Assembly: GCA_013287135.1 (NCBI GenBank)
Contig: JABDEK010000006.1
Coordinates: 1-64,000, forward strand
Reading direction: 5' to 3'
DNA length: 64,000 nt
Origin: Acidobacteriota bacterium
Lineage (GTDB): Bacteria; Acidobacteriota; Terriglobia; Acidiferrales; UBA7541
The translations under genes and the position numbers were made by a program. A model generated the notes under the pieces. That model was given only the letters and a program-made list of their open reading frames with translations. It did not search any database and was not told the origin of the DNA. Shown here piece by piece: positions 16,451 to 24,717 of the stretch; within the stretch, counting starts at the first letter, position 1, and each line of letters begins with the position of its first letter.

Positions 16451-18295
16451 TTATTTGATTCCCATCCAACTGTTGTAAATCGCCTGCTGCTCTTGGGTAG
16501 GATGCTCCATCGGTTTCAACGTGTAAGTGGGATAAGGACTTGCCATTAAGGTGACGGGAACTTCTCTCACCATGCCCAAACGGATCACCGTTATGCGCAG
16601 CGTGTCGCCACGCTTGTGATCTGAGATGGTTTCGGAGAAGCCGTCTGCGTCCACGGTGCGTCCGTCAACTCCGATAACCACGTCGTCGCGGTCCAAACCT
16701 GCGTTGTCAGCGGCGCCGCCCGGAATCACATTGGTGATTTTTGCATGACCATCGTCACTCTTGCTCTGACTGATGCCTAGCCAGGGCCTTTCAGAATCGA
16801 GTTTCTTCTCGACCGCGATTCCGGCATAAGCAAAATATTCCTCATACGGAATCGGATCCTTGCCGCTGATGTATCGGCTGAAGACGCTACTCAGATCGGT
16901 ACCTGCCACCTCTGACGCAGCTTTAACCGCATCATCGGGTTGGAATCCCGGTTTCGGAAGGGCATAGCGTGAATACATCAGGCGCATCCAGTCATCGAGC
17001 GACTTTCGATTATTCGTATTCTTGCGGATGGCGAAATCCAGGATGTGCCCCATGATTTGGCCGCCGTCGTAATAAGAATAATCTGTATTTTTTAAATTAT
17101 TCACCTGCGTGACAACCTCGCCGTTGTACCAGGTATCCCAGCTTGTGTCTTCGATACTGCGCTCGCTCCTGCCGGGATTCTGCTCGAACTTTGTGATGGT
17201 ATAGGCAATCTCATCCAGATATTGCTTTGGCGTAATAAGGCCGGCGCGTTCCAAGGCGAGAGATCCGTAATAACTCGTAAGCCCCTCTGAGATCCATAAC
17301 GAAGGCGTATGTACCATTTGCGAATAATCAAACGGACCGAGCGGAAGCGGCCGCAATCGCTTCACATTCCAAGCGTGAAAAAATTCATGCGCGGTAACGA
17401 AGAGTTTCAAATTGTATTGCGAGCCGTAGCCCGGGGCGGGATCCTGCGAATCCCAATCTTTAGAAAAGTCGATTTGTGTCGAATTCAGATGTTCTAAGCC
17501 CCCGCCAGTATTCGGCCAAACATGAAAGAGAAACCAATAGTCCTTGAATGGCGCGACTTGCTCCGTGCCGGTAACCGAACTAAACATCGGCACGATCGTC
17601 GTCACGAATTTCCGCATATCCTCTGCGAATTTAGAAAATTCCTTTTGCCCCTCTACATCATGGACAATCACGTGGTAGGTGGACCCGAGAACCTGGAAAT
17701 CCTTTTCCGCAAAATCTGAAATTTCCAGCGGCGCGTCCGCGAACCAATCGTAATTGGCAGCGCGAAACGTATGATCGGAAGTGCGCTCCATCCCGGTGGC
17801 TACTTTCCATCCTGGAGGCACGGCGATAGCGAGATCCACCGAGCGTTCTTTCCCACCCACCAGATACATCCAAACGGAGGGGCCACCGATGAACGCATGT
17901 CTCTCGTTGTATTGAGCCTGATTGTTACGCAGCGTATCGCCGAAAACCTGGTAGGAAATCGTGACCGCCTTCGCACCCGCAAGATCGACGCGCCAGGTTT
18001 GACTGTCCGTCTTGCGCCAAACCAATTCTTTGCCGTTCGCGCCAAGTGCGTGAAAGCCCTGGATATTCGCGGAATAGTTTTGCAAGTAATACGAGCCCGG
18101 CGCCCAATCGGGGATCGCGAAATCTACGGTCGGGCCTTCCAACTCGGCCGCGCGTACGGTTACGTCCATCAGATGCGTGTTCGGCCGTTCAAAACGCAGT
18201 TCGTAATGCAACGCATCGGCAGCCCAAACGGCGCTGCAATTCAGAATGGCAAATATCGAGAGAATCCATGATCTTTTCAGAATCCCTTGAGACAT
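16451..18295 (-). CDS. M61-family (glycyl-aminopeptidase-type) metallopeptidase with PDZ domain
   Basis: 614 residues. A signal peptide (about residues 1-26, ending VWAA) indicates export. The zinc motif HEFFHAWNVKRLRPLPLGP is at about residue 305; H-E-x2-H plus the following NVKRLRP is typical of M61 peptidases. The N-terminal part is a beta-rich domain (YELRFERPNTHLMDV), and the last about 120 residues form a PDZ domain (GGAADNAGLDRDDVVIGVDG). A Shine-Dalgarno AAAGGA precedes the ATG. The physiological substrate cannot be inferred. It is convergent with rplQ and shares its terminator. Confidence 0.93.
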   Translation of the reverse strand: MSQGILKRSWILSIFAILNCSAVWAADALHYELRFERPNTHLMDVTVRAAELEGPTVDFAIPDWAPGSYYLQNYSANIQGFHALGANGKELVWRKTDSQTWRVDLAGAKAVTISYQVFGDTLRNNQAQYNERHAFIGGPSVWMYLVGGKERSVDLAIAVPPGWKVATGMERTSDHTFRAANYDWFADAPLEISDFAEKDFQVLGSTYHVIVHDVEGQKEFSKFAEDMRKFVTTIVPMFSSVTGTEQVAPFKDYWFLFHVWPNTGGGLEHLNSTQIDFSKDWDSQDPAPGYGSQYNLKLFVTAHEFFHAWNVKRLRPLPLGPFDYSQMVHTPSLWISEGLTSYYGSLALERAGLITPKQYLDEIAYTITKFEQNPGRSERSIEDTSWDTWYNGEVVTQVNNLKNTDYSYYDGGQIMGHILDFAIRKNTNNRKSLDDWMRLMYSRYALPKPGFQPDDAVKAASEVAGTDLSSVFSRYISGKDPIPYEEYFAYAGIAVEKKLDSERPWLGISQSKSDDGHAKITNVIPGGAADNAGLDRDDVVIGVDGRTVDADGFSETISDHKRGDTLRITVIRLGMVREVPVTLMASPYPTYTLKPMEHPTQEQQAIYNSWMGIK

Positions 18296-18319
18296 GCGTG
18301 TCCTTTCATGAACGTAAAA

Positions 18320-18811
18320 TCAACGGGGAGGTATTGCGCTCGGCTCAGCCGGCGGCAAAGGATTGCCTCTCCGCTTCTTTCGGATATCCCCAAAAAGCAC
18401 AGCGAGGGCAACAACGATCTGCGCGCCAATTCCACCCGCGGTATCGATCAGCACATCAGAAATTGCCGCCGTTCGGCCCGGAACAAACGATTGATGGAAC
18501 TCATCTAGCGCCGCATAGCATGCCACAATCGCGATCGCCGCAAGGGCCCAGCTCAAATGAGCGCCGGGTTTCCCCGCGCGAATCGCTCGCAAAATTAGCA
18601 GGCTCAAGACGAAATATTCAGTGACGTGGCCCATCTTGCGTATGAAATGGTGAATGAGGAACAGGGTTTCCTGTGATGCATGCGGAAAAAACCATCTCAA
18701 GATTGGGACAATAATTCGGCTAGTATTATCTGAGGTAAATACACCGGTGGAAAATGTGGATATCACAATCGCCCATAAGAGCGCGGGCCACCAACGTTCA
18801 AGCCATCGCAT
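18320..18811 (-). CDS. VanZ-like membrane protein
   Basis: 163 residues with four predicted membrane helices. The VanZ-family pattern is clear: RKMGHVTEYFVLSLLILR in the second helix and DEFHQSFVPGRTAAISDVLID before the last helix. The prototype VanZ contributes to teicoplanin resistance by an unknown mechanism, but most family members are of unknown function and no other van gene is near. It ends 24 bases upstream of the start of the M61 peptidase on the same strand, so the two may be co-transcribed. Confidence 0.85.
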   Translation of the reverse strand: MRWLERWWPALLWAIVISTFSTGVFTSDNTSRIIVPILRWFFPHASQETLFLIHHFIRKMGHVTEYFVLSLLILRAIRAGKPGAHLSWALAAIAIVACYAALDEFHQSFVPGRTAAISDVLIDTAGGIGAQIVVALAVLFGDIRKKRRGNPLPPAEPSAIPPR

Positions 18812-18874
18812 GCTACAGGGCCGGCCCGACCATCGGAAAGTTGTTTGACGGATCTACTTCGGCTGGCTGGGACA

Positions 18875-20335
18875 TTATTCCAGGCGGTAATTCGGGGCTT
18901 CCCGCGTGATAATTACGTCATGTACGTGGCTCTCACGCAGTCCGGCTTGCGAGATGCGGATGAACTGGCTGTCTTCCCGCAGCTCTTTCAAATTTGCCGT
19001 GCCGCAATAGCCCATCCCGCTGCGCAGGCCGCCAACCAGTTGCTCCACGAGGGCCGACAGAGGGCCTTTGTAGGGAACTTGGCCCTCGATGCCTTCCGGG
19101 ACAGATTTTCCTCGCTCCGCACTTTCCTGCGCGTAACGATCGGCAGAGCCCGCTTCCATAGCACCGATTGATCCCATCCCGCGGTACGATTTGAATGTTC
19201 GGCCCTGATACAAAATCGTCTCGCCCGGAGATTCTTCTGTGCCCGCAAACAGTCCCCCAATCATCACGGACGACGCTCCCGCTGCCAGGGCTTTGCTGAT
19301 GTCGCCTGAAAATTTAATGCCGCCATCGGCGATCAGTGGAACTCCCGTATCTTTTGCCCCGCGCGCGCATTCCAGAATGGCAGTGATTTGGGGCACGCCT
19401 GCCCCGGTAACCACGCGCGTGGTGCATATCGATCCCGGCCCAATTCCAACTTTCAAGCCATCCACGCCCAACGAAATCAGTTCGCGTGTGCCATCCGCTG
19501 TGGCCACATTTCCAGCGACCACTTGCATATTCGGCAGCTTGGATTTTACGGCGCGAATAGCGTCCATCACGCGAGTTGTATGCCCGTGGGCGGTATCAAT
19601 GGCGAGCACATCCGCGCTTCCTCGTGCCAGTTCTTGCGCGCGCTCCAGGAAATCCCCGGTCGCGCCAATCGCTGCACCCACACGAAGCCGTCCATGCTCA
19701 TCTTTCGTCGCATTCGGGAATTCAATCTTTTTCTGAATGTCTTTTACGGTAATCAGGCCTTTCAAATTGAAATCCGCGTCAACCACTAGAAGCTTTTCAA
19801 TGCGGTGCCGCTGCAAGATTCTCTCGGCCTCTTCCAGCGTTGTGCCAACCGGAACCGTGACCAGATTATCTTTGGTCATAATTCCACTGACCGGCTGATC
19901 CAAATTTCGTTCGAAGCGCAAGTCTCGGTTGGTCAAAATTCCCAGCAGATGCGCGCCTCGCGTAACGGGCAGACCCGAAACTTTGTACTTGTTCATGATC
20001 TCCAGAGCCTGCCGCACGGAAAGCTCTGGCGCAATCGTCACAGGATCCACAATCATCCCGCTTTCGGAGCGTTTTACCTTGTCCACTTCTTCACCCTGGC
20101 GGTCAATGGACATGTTTCTGTGAATAAAACCGATTCCGCCCTGTCGCGAGATGGCAATGGCTAGACGCGAATCCGTTACCGTATCCATCGCCGCAGAGAC
20201 GATGGGAATATTCAACGAAATAGTGCGCGTGAGGCAAGTGCGCGTGTCCGCCTGCGCGGGAAGCACTGACGACCTGCCGGGCAAGAGCAGCACGTCATCG
20301 AACGTCAGTCCCTCCGGGATAGCTCCTTCAATCAT
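18875..20335 (-). CDS. guaB: inosine-5'-monophosphate dehydrogenase
   Basis: 486 residues, the standard length. It oxidises IMP to XMP with NAD, the committed step of GMP synthesis. The TIM-barrel starts with [15 protein letters not shown]; two CBS domains occupy about residues 95-205 ([31 protein letters not shown]). The catalytic loop [20 protein letters not shown] holds the active-site cysteine, and [10 protein letters not shown] marks the phosphate site. AGGAG lies six bases before the ATG. A terminator-like hairpin sits in its leader (20366-20395). Confidence 0.98.
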   Translation of the reverse strand: MIEGAIPEGLTFDDVLLLPGRSSVLPAQADTRTCLTRTISLNIPIVSAAMDTVTDSRLAIAISRQGGIGFIHRNMSIDRQGEEVDKVKRSESGMIVDPVTIAPELSVRQALEIMNKYKVSGLPVTRGAHLLGILTNRDLRFERNLDQPVSGIMTKDNLVTVPVGTTLEEAERILQRHRIEKLLVVDADFNLKGLITVKDIQKKIEFPNATKDEHGRLRVGAAIGATGDFLERAQELARGSADVLAIDTAHGHTTRVMDAIRAVKSKLPNMQVVAGNVATADGTRELISLGVDGLKVGIGPGSICTTRVVTGAGVPQITAILECARGAKDTGVPLIADGGIKFSGDISKALAAGASSVMIGGLFAGTEESPGETILYQGRTFKSYRGMGSIGAMEAGSADRYAQESAERGKSVPEGIEGQVPYKGPLSALVEQLVGGLRSGMGYCGTANLKELREDSQFIRISQAGLRESHVHDVIITREAPNYRLE

Positions 20336-20365
20336 CTATGCTCCTGTGCTCGCTAAACCGGCCAT

Positions 20366-20395
20366 AAACAACAAAACCCAGCAAGGTTCGCTGGG
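20366..20395 (-). terminator. terminator-like hairpin in the guaB leader
   Basis: On the minus strand CCCAGC and GCTGGG pair around a 7-base loop and are followed by TTTTGTTGTTT. It lies 30-60 bases upstream of the guaB ATG. It could be the original terminator of the sigma/anti-sigma operon, now cut off by the insertion sequence, or an attenuator of guaB. Confidence 0.55.
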
Positions 20396-20480
20396 CTGCG
20401 GAGAGGATTGATTTGTGGCGAAAGACCTTCATTATGGAATCTGTGATTCTAGGCTTAACGGAGGGCGAAATCAAGACGCG

Positions 20481-20489
20481 CACTGTGGC
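20481..20489. repeat. left 9-bp target-site duplication of the insertion sequence
   Basis: CACTGTGGC here is repeated exactly at 22321-22329. The two copies flank the imperfect terminal inverted repeats on the outside, as expected for a duplicated target. Confidence 0.85.
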
Positions 20490-20507
20490 GGGAGCACGTC
20501 ATGAAAA
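20490..20507 (+). repeat. left terminal inverted repeat of the insertion sequence
   Basis: GGGAGCACGTCATGAAAA; it matches the inverted right end at 14 of 18 positions, with mismatches at positions 4, 12, 13 and 18. Confidence 0.85.
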
Positions 20508-20553
20508 TTCACTCCGAAGTTTGATAAGGTTTGGCCGTGGTTTTCTTTCCTTG

Positions 20554-20579
20554 TCTGACAGTTTATAATGTCTGTCAGA
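20554..20579 (+). promoter_or_regulatory. palindrome around the -10 box of the transposase promoter
   Basis: TCTGACAG (20554-20561) and CTGTCAGA (20572-20579) are perfect inverted arms separated by ten bases that contain TATAAT (20564-20569). No good -35 is seen at the expected distance. The arms could bind a repressor or form a hairpin in read-through transcripts that hides the following AGGAGG. Confidence 0.55.
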
Positions 20580-20590
20580 TAGGAGGTCTC

Positions 20591-21004
20591 ATGACCATTT
20601 CCTTACAGGCACTGCAAGATCGACGCGATCAGCTGGCGGCCAGTTTGGCCGGCGTCGAGGACCTGCGTCCTGGCTTTCTGACCGCGCGTTTCCGTAAGTG
20701 TGGCAAGCCCAACTGCCACTGCGCCCAGAAGGACTCCCCCGGGCATGGTCCGTCTTATTCGCTGACTCATCGGGTTGGCGGAAAGACGGTCACGCAAGTC
20801 ATTCCCCAAGGCCCCGCCGTCGAACGTGCCAAAGCGCAGATCGCCGAATACCGCCGTTTCCGGAACCTGGTACGGGAACTGATTGTCGTAAGTGAGCAGA
20901 TCTGTTCCGCCCAGGTACGGGATTCGCAGGGCGCCCCTGCGAGCCGGGCTAAAAAAAAACCTCTTCGCCGATCTATTGGCCAGCGACGTCGTTCAGGAGA
21001 TTGA
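20591..21004 (+). CDS. insertion-sequence accessory protein (DUF6788-like)
   Basis: 137 residues, starting at ATG 20591 six... to ten bases after AGGAGG (20581-20586). The N-terminal half is a short helix; residues 30-55 contain RFRKCGKPNCHCAQ, a compact cysteine cluster, followed by YSLTHRVGGKTVTQ. I associate this protein with ISKra4-type elements, where it precedes the transposase; its role is unknown. It overlaps the transposase frame by 113 bases. A run of nine A (20951-20959) lies in the overlap and could let ribosomes or RNA polymerase join the two frames. Confidence 0.75.
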   Translation: MTISLQALQDRRDQLAASLAGVEDLRPGFLTARFRKCGKPNCHCAQKDSPGHGPSYSLTHRVGGKTVTQVIPQGPAVERAKAQIAEYRRFRNLVRELIVVSEQICSAQVRDSQGAPASRAKKKPLRRSIGQRRRSGD

Positions 21005-22295
21005 GACGCTTCTCGGTCGTCAGGCGGTGGAAGAGCTGGATCTGGAAGCGCTGGAGCTCGCTGTGCGGCAACACGTCCTGCAACTGGCAGGAGCTGCCGT
21101 CGAGCAACGTCTCAATGCCGACACCAGCGATGAGCGAGGCTCACGAACTTGTTGTAGATGTGGGCAGCCCGCGCGATTTGCCGGGCGCCGGACCAAACAG
21201 GTCGAGAGTGTCCTGGGTCCGCTACGACTGGAGCGCGCCTACTATCACTGCGCCACCTGCGGCCACGGCTACTGTCCTCGCGATCAGCACCTGGGCATAG
21301 AAAATACCTCGCTCTCTCCTGCGCTCACGCGCATGACCGGGACCGTGGGCGCTTTGGTAAGTTTCCAAGAAGGAAGTGAACTGTTGACCGAACTGGCAGG
21401 CGTGGCCGTGGACGCCAAGCAGGTGGAGAGAACCGCAGAAGCTCTGGGAAAAGGAATCGCCGAAGATGAACGCGTGCACACGGAACCTCTCGATTCTATT
21501 TCTCTACCGCAGACCTTGTATCTCGGTATGGACGGAACAGGGATTCCTTTGCGCGCCGAGGAACTGCTGGGCCGCACCGGCAAGCAACCGGACGGATCGG
21601 CCAAGACCGGCGAGGTGAAACTTTGTACCATTTGGAGTGCGGAATCGCGGGATGAGGAAGGTATCCCGGTCCGCGATGAAGGGTCGGTCACTTATTCGGC
21701 CGCTCTAGAAAGTGCTTCGGCATTGGATACTGCCGCCGAAAGCTCTCCCTTCGCCCAGCGCGTTTGGCGGGAGGCCACGCGCCGCCGCTTCTGCCAAGCG
21801 CCACGCAGGGTGGTGCTCGGGGACGGGGCCGTTTGGATTTGGAACATCGCCGACGATCAGTTTCAGGATGCTACCCAGATCGTTGACCGCTTTCACGCCA
21901 AGCAGCACTTGAGCGATCTCGGAAAAGCTCTTTACGGTCCCACCGCCCCACGGGCTGCGCAATGGGCGGAACGCCGGAAGGAAGAACTCGACACCGGAAA
22001 ATTCCGGGCGCTACTCACCGCGATCCGACGCCAGGTATCTCGTTCTGAGGAGGCCCGCCGCTGCCTCCATTATTTTCAGACCAACCGAGAACGCATGCGC
22101 TACCTGGAGTTCCACGCTCAAGGTTTGTGCACTTCCACTGGCGTTGTGGAGGCTGGGTGCAAGGTGGCCATCGGCACGCGGCTCAAACGCGCCGGAATGC
22201 ACTGGACCGTACACGGCGCCAACGCCATCATCGCTCTTAGGTGCTCGAAACTCAGCGGTCGTTTTCAGGACTTCTGGGAACGCAGGACCGCTTGA
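20892..22295 (+). CDS. ISKra4-type DDE transposase
   Basis: 467 residues if the GTG at 20892 is used; the conserved part begins at about residue 20 (LKKNLFADLLASDV). A zinc-ribbon stretch has CCRCGQPARF and CATCGHGYCP (residues 85-140). Candidate catalytic acids are Asp in LGMDGTGIP, Asp in VVLGDGAVW and Glu in GVVEAGCKVAIG, in the DDE order. The end RFQDFWERR is typical. No independent Shine-Dalgarno is evident before 20892, which favours expression by frameshifting from the upstream frame at the A9 run. Confidence 0.88.
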   Translation: MSRSVPPRYGIRRAPLRAGLKKNLFADLLASDVVQEIETLLGRQAVEELDLEALELAVRQHVLQLAGAAVEQRLNADTSDERGSRTCCRCGQPARFAGRRTKQVESVLGPLRLERAYYHCATCGHGYCPRDQHLGIENTSLSPALTRMTGTVGALVSFQEGSELLTELAGVAVDAKQVERTAEALGKGIAEDERVHTEPLDSISLPQTLYLGMDGTGIPLRAEELLGRTGKQPDGSAKTGEVKLCTIWSAESRDEEGIPVRDEGSVTYSAALESASALDTAAESSPFAQRVWREATRRRFCQAPRRVVLGDGAVWIWNIADDQFQDATQIVDRFHAKQHLSDLGKALYGPTAPRAAQWAERRKEELDTGKFRALLTAIRRQVSRSEEARRCLHYFQTNRERMRYLEFHAQGLCTSTGVVEAGCKVAIGTRLKRAGMHWTVHGANAIIALRCSKLSGRFQDFWERRTA

Positions 22296-22302
22296 CTCAT
22301 CA

Positions 22303-22320
22303 CTTTCCAGACGTGCACCC
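22303..22320 (-). repeat. right terminal inverted repeat of the insertion sequence
   Basis: Read on the minus strand it is GGGTGCACGTCTGGAAAG, matching the left end at 14 of 18 positions. The transposase stop codon is only eight bases inside it. Confidence 0.85.
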
Positions 22321-22329
22321 CACTGTGGC
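22321..22329. repeat. right 9-bp target-site duplication of the insertion sequence
   Basis: CACTGTGGC, identical to 20481-20489. It lies 13 bases downstream of the anti-sigma stop codon, so that coding sequence was not damaged. Confidence 0.85.
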
Positions 22330-22342
22330 CATAATTAAGCCC

Positions 22343-23098
22343 TTATCTGCTGAGAAGATCCGCGAACTGGCGAAGCTCCGTGCTATTCAGGTCGGACACG
22401 GCGCAGAAATTCATACCGTTGCGTGACCAGGAGACCACGTTATAGCCTTGAATGGTCTGAACTTCGGGCGGCTTGGCATTGTTCTTTTCTTCAGGCCAGA
22501 TGAACACGTTGACGAAATGTCTCTGTCGTCGATAAACGAGAGCGGCCACATTTCGACGGCCGATGTAATCGAGCCGGCCTCCCACCAGCGGAAAACCTTG
22601 CGTCGCAAGGTCCACAACCGGCGGGGCAAAATCCAATTTGCCGTCGAACCAAGGCTTTACGGTGTGTTGATCAGTGGATTCGACATCCATTAGGTGTCCT
22701 GGCTGAAGAGACCGAATATGGCTGGCAACGATTTCTTCGGCAACCAGGTTTTGCTTCTGACTTCCGATATCCGGGATCACTTTGATGCCGAGAAGCAGTG
22801 CTATAAGGATAGCGGCGGCAATCGCAAGCCACTCAATCACCGGGCGGCGCGTCGTTGGAATAGATTGCGGCCGCGCCTCCGATGGGAGTGTCGCTCGAAC
22901 GCGAGCGCGCAGGCTCTCCGGTGCGCGTTCGTAGAGATTCGCTGACCGCAATGAATTCCGCAACGTTTGCTGTTCGCGCAGCTCATTAGCGCATTGAGGG
23001 CATGTCTTCAAATGTTCCTCGAATTCGAGGCTGTGAACGAGATCGAGTTCGCCGTCGAAATATGCGCGGAGCAAGCGTTCGCTATTTTCGCAGTCCAC
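22343..23098 (-). CDS. zinc-finger anti-sigma factor
   Basis: 251 residues. The N-terminal zf-HC2-type domain is clear: C3, then HLKTCPQCANELREQ, giving the H-x3-C-x2-C pattern. A single membrane helix follows (WLAIAAAILIALLLGIKVI, about residues 88-106), and the remaining 145 residues would be outside the membrane. The reading frame overlaps the end of the ECF sigma gene by 17 bases, the standard sigma/anti-sigma arrangement. I infer that it holds the sigma factor inactive until an envelope signal. An insertion sequence lies just behind its stop. Confidence 0.9.
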   Translation of the reverse strand: MDCENSERLLRAYFDGELDLVHSLEFEEHLKTCPQCANELREQQTLRNSLRSANLYERAPESLRARVRATLPSEARPQSIPTTRRPVIEWLAIAAAILIALLLGIKVIPDIGSQKQNLVAEEIVASHIRSLQPGHLMDVESTDQHTVKPWFDGKLDFAPPVVDLATQGFPLVGGRLDYIGRRNVAALVYRRQRHFVNVFIWPEEKNNAKPPEVQTIQGYNVVSWSRNGMNFCAVSDLNSTELRQFADLLSR

Positions 23099-23639
23099 GT
23101 TGCCCCTCCTCGGCGCGGCTCCGAATCAGCCGCTCTTTCAATTGAGTGCGTGCTCGGGCTAAACCTGACATGACCGTGCCGATAGGTTTACCCATCACTT
23201 CGGCGATTCCCTTGTAAGACATGCCCTCCAGCTCGCGCAACACTATTACCTCGCGGAAGTTCACCGGCAATTCCTCCAGAGCTTCGCGAAGCATTTGGCT
23301 GTCGACCGACTGCAAAAGCGCGCCTTCAACACCGGATTGCTCGGAGACGGCCGTATGAATGGTCTCGTCAAATTCTTCCACTAGGTTAGCGGCCCCATTC
23401 TTCTCAAGAAACGAATAGCTGGTATTGCGCACGATTTTTAGCACCCAGGCGCGAGCATCGCCGCCCTGATAACCGCCGAAGAACTTGAATGCTCGGAGAT
23501 AGGCCTCTTGAACGATGTCCTCGGCGTCCTGCGGCCGGCGTACGAGCCACCGCGCCAGGTTGTAGGCTGCATCCAGATGGGGCAGTACAACCTGCTCAAA
23601 ACGTTCAGTTTGCCCGGCTCCCCGGTTTTCACCCTGCAT
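23082..23639 (-). CDS. ECF-family RNA polymerase sigma factor
   Basis: 185 residues, the usual size for an extracytoplasmic-function sigma factor. Region 2 is at about residues 20-90 (AAYNLARWLVRRPQDAEDIVQEAYLRAFKFF) and region 4 at 115-170 (LPVNFREVIVLRELEGMSYKGIAEVMGKPIGTV). There is no region 3, as expected. It is followed by its likely anti-sigma factor with a 17-base overlap and is divergent from a cupredoxin gene. Its regulon is not visible, although the divergent genes are natural candidates. The ATG has only a weak Shine-Dalgarno. Confidence 0.93.
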   Translation of the reverse strand: MQGENRGAGQTERFEQVVLPHLDAAYNLARWLVRRPQDAEDIVQEAYLRAFKFFGGYQGGDARAWVLKIVRNTSYSFLEKNGAANLVEEFDETIHTAVSEQSGVEGALLQSVDSQMLREALEELPVNFREVIVLRELEGMSYKGIAEVMGKPIGTVMSGLARARTQLKERLIRSRAEEGQRGLRK

Positions 23640-23799
23640 GAGAGCATTAGACTCTCAGTCTTCCAGATCGGATATCAACCACTTTTATTCCCACTATTTA
23701 CTCTAGCTGGAGATTTCGATTTATTCGTAATTACCAGGAATATTCGTCGAGATCCAGAGTCTAGATCATTGAGCGCAACGCACACCGGGGAGATATGTC

Positions 23800-24183
23800 A
23801 TGTGCCATCAGAAAATACAAAAGTTAACAACAAAGACCTTAGGGATCGTGATCTTTGCACTGGCTTTCTTTTCGGTGCAGCTCGCGAGCTCATCTTTACC
23901 ACTACACTCCGTCGCTGCAGCTGAGGCAAAGCCGAGCGCGACCGCAATAACCATCGATAACTTCAGCTACGCTCCCATGCAACTTGAAATAGCGCCAGGC
24001 GCTCAGGTTACATGGATTAATAAGGACGATGTACCGCACACCGTCGTAAGCGTAGACCACAAGTTCAAATCGCGTGCACTTGATACCGACGAGAGTTTTT
24101 CGTTTACGTTCCAGGATCTCGGTACGTACGAATACTTTTGCTCGGTGCATCCCAAAATGACCGGCAAGATTGTAGTGAAGTGA
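23800..24183 (+). CDS. exported cupredoxin (plastocyanin-like blue copper protein)
   Basis: 127 residues. A signal peptide occupies about residues 1-40 (LGIVIFALAFFSVQLASSS...AAA). The mature part is a single cupredoxin domain with all four copper ligands: His in DVPHTVV, Cys and His in YFCSVHPKM, and Met in that same motif. It probably carries electrons in the periplasm. GGGGAGA lies seven bases before the ATG. A DUF2231 membrane protein follows nine bases downstream, and an ECF sigma/anti-sigma pair is divergent. Confidence 0.92.
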   Translation: MCHQKIQKLTTKTLGIVIFALAFFSVQLASSSLPLHSVAAAEAKPSATAITIDNFSYAPMQLEIAPGAQVTWINKDDVPHTVVSVDHKFKSRALDTDESFSFTFQDLGTYEYFCSVHPKMTGKIVVK

Positions 24184-24192
24184 GACCAATCC

Positions 24193-24642
24193 ATGAACCC
24201 ATACAACATTCGCGAAGCATTGCTAGCTAAACACGCGCAGCATATAGTGTTAATTCATTTTCCTATCGCTCTGTTCTTGGCAGGCGTGGCGTTTGACTAT
24301 GTCGCCTATTTTACAAAACGGAGCGCCTTTGCTGCAGCGGCGTATTACAATTTCGTCGTGTCTGCAATTTCGACTGTACCGGTCGTTGCCACAGGCTTAC
24401 TTGCCTGGCAGTTCCAGCTCGGCGGCCAAAAACTAAAGGGAATATTGTTGCAACATCTACTGCTCGGTATTACGTCCAGTGTAATGATCTGCCTCACTTG
24501 GTATTCGCACTTTCGATCGCGCCGTGCCTCTGAGCAAGTTCCCCCGTTTTTCCGTTTGCCAGTGGAACTCTTGGCCGTCGCTGTAATTGCTATGACCGCC
24601 CATCTGGGCGGATACATAACCGGCGTTAACATTCCGAGCTAG
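24193..24642 (+). CDS. DUF2231-type four-helix membrane protein
   Basis: 149 residues with four predicted membrane segments. The opening HAQHIVLIHFPIALFLAGVAFDYVAYF is typical of DUF2231 proteins, which often accompany cupredoxins or haem proteins in redox gene clusters. Histidines in HIVLIHFP and HLLLG could be functional, but the biochemical role of the family is not known. It lies nine bases after the cupredoxin gene and is almost certainly co-transcribed with it. Confidence 0.8.
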   Translation: MNPYNIREALLAKHAQHIVLIHFPIALFLAGVAFDYVAYFTKRSAFAAAAYYNFVVSAISTVPVVATGLLAWQFQLGGQKLKGILLQHLLLGITSSVMICLTWYSHFRSRRASEQVPPFFRLPVELLAVAVIAMTAHLGGYITGVNIPS

Positions 24643-24717
24643 ACGCGATCCGTCGCCTACCGTTGTACAGACAGGGACACCTTGCGCGCCGTACTCTGAG
24701 TCCCTACCATATGAACA

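Larger units (their letters stand above)
20490..22320 (+). mobile_element. insertion sequence, ISKra4-type, 1831 bp
   Basis: The element is bounded by imperfect 18-bp inverted ends (14 of 18 match): GGGAGCACGTCATGAAAA at the left and the reverse complement of GGGTGCACGTCTGGAAAG at the right. It is flanked by a 9-bp direct repeat CACTGTGGC. It holds a small accessory frame and a DDE transposase in overlapping frames. Both the ends beginning GGG and the protein fit the ISKra4 family; the family name comes from memory of the transposase. The intact ends and exact duplication suggest recent movement. It lies between the anti-sigma gene and guaB. Confidence 0.88.
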
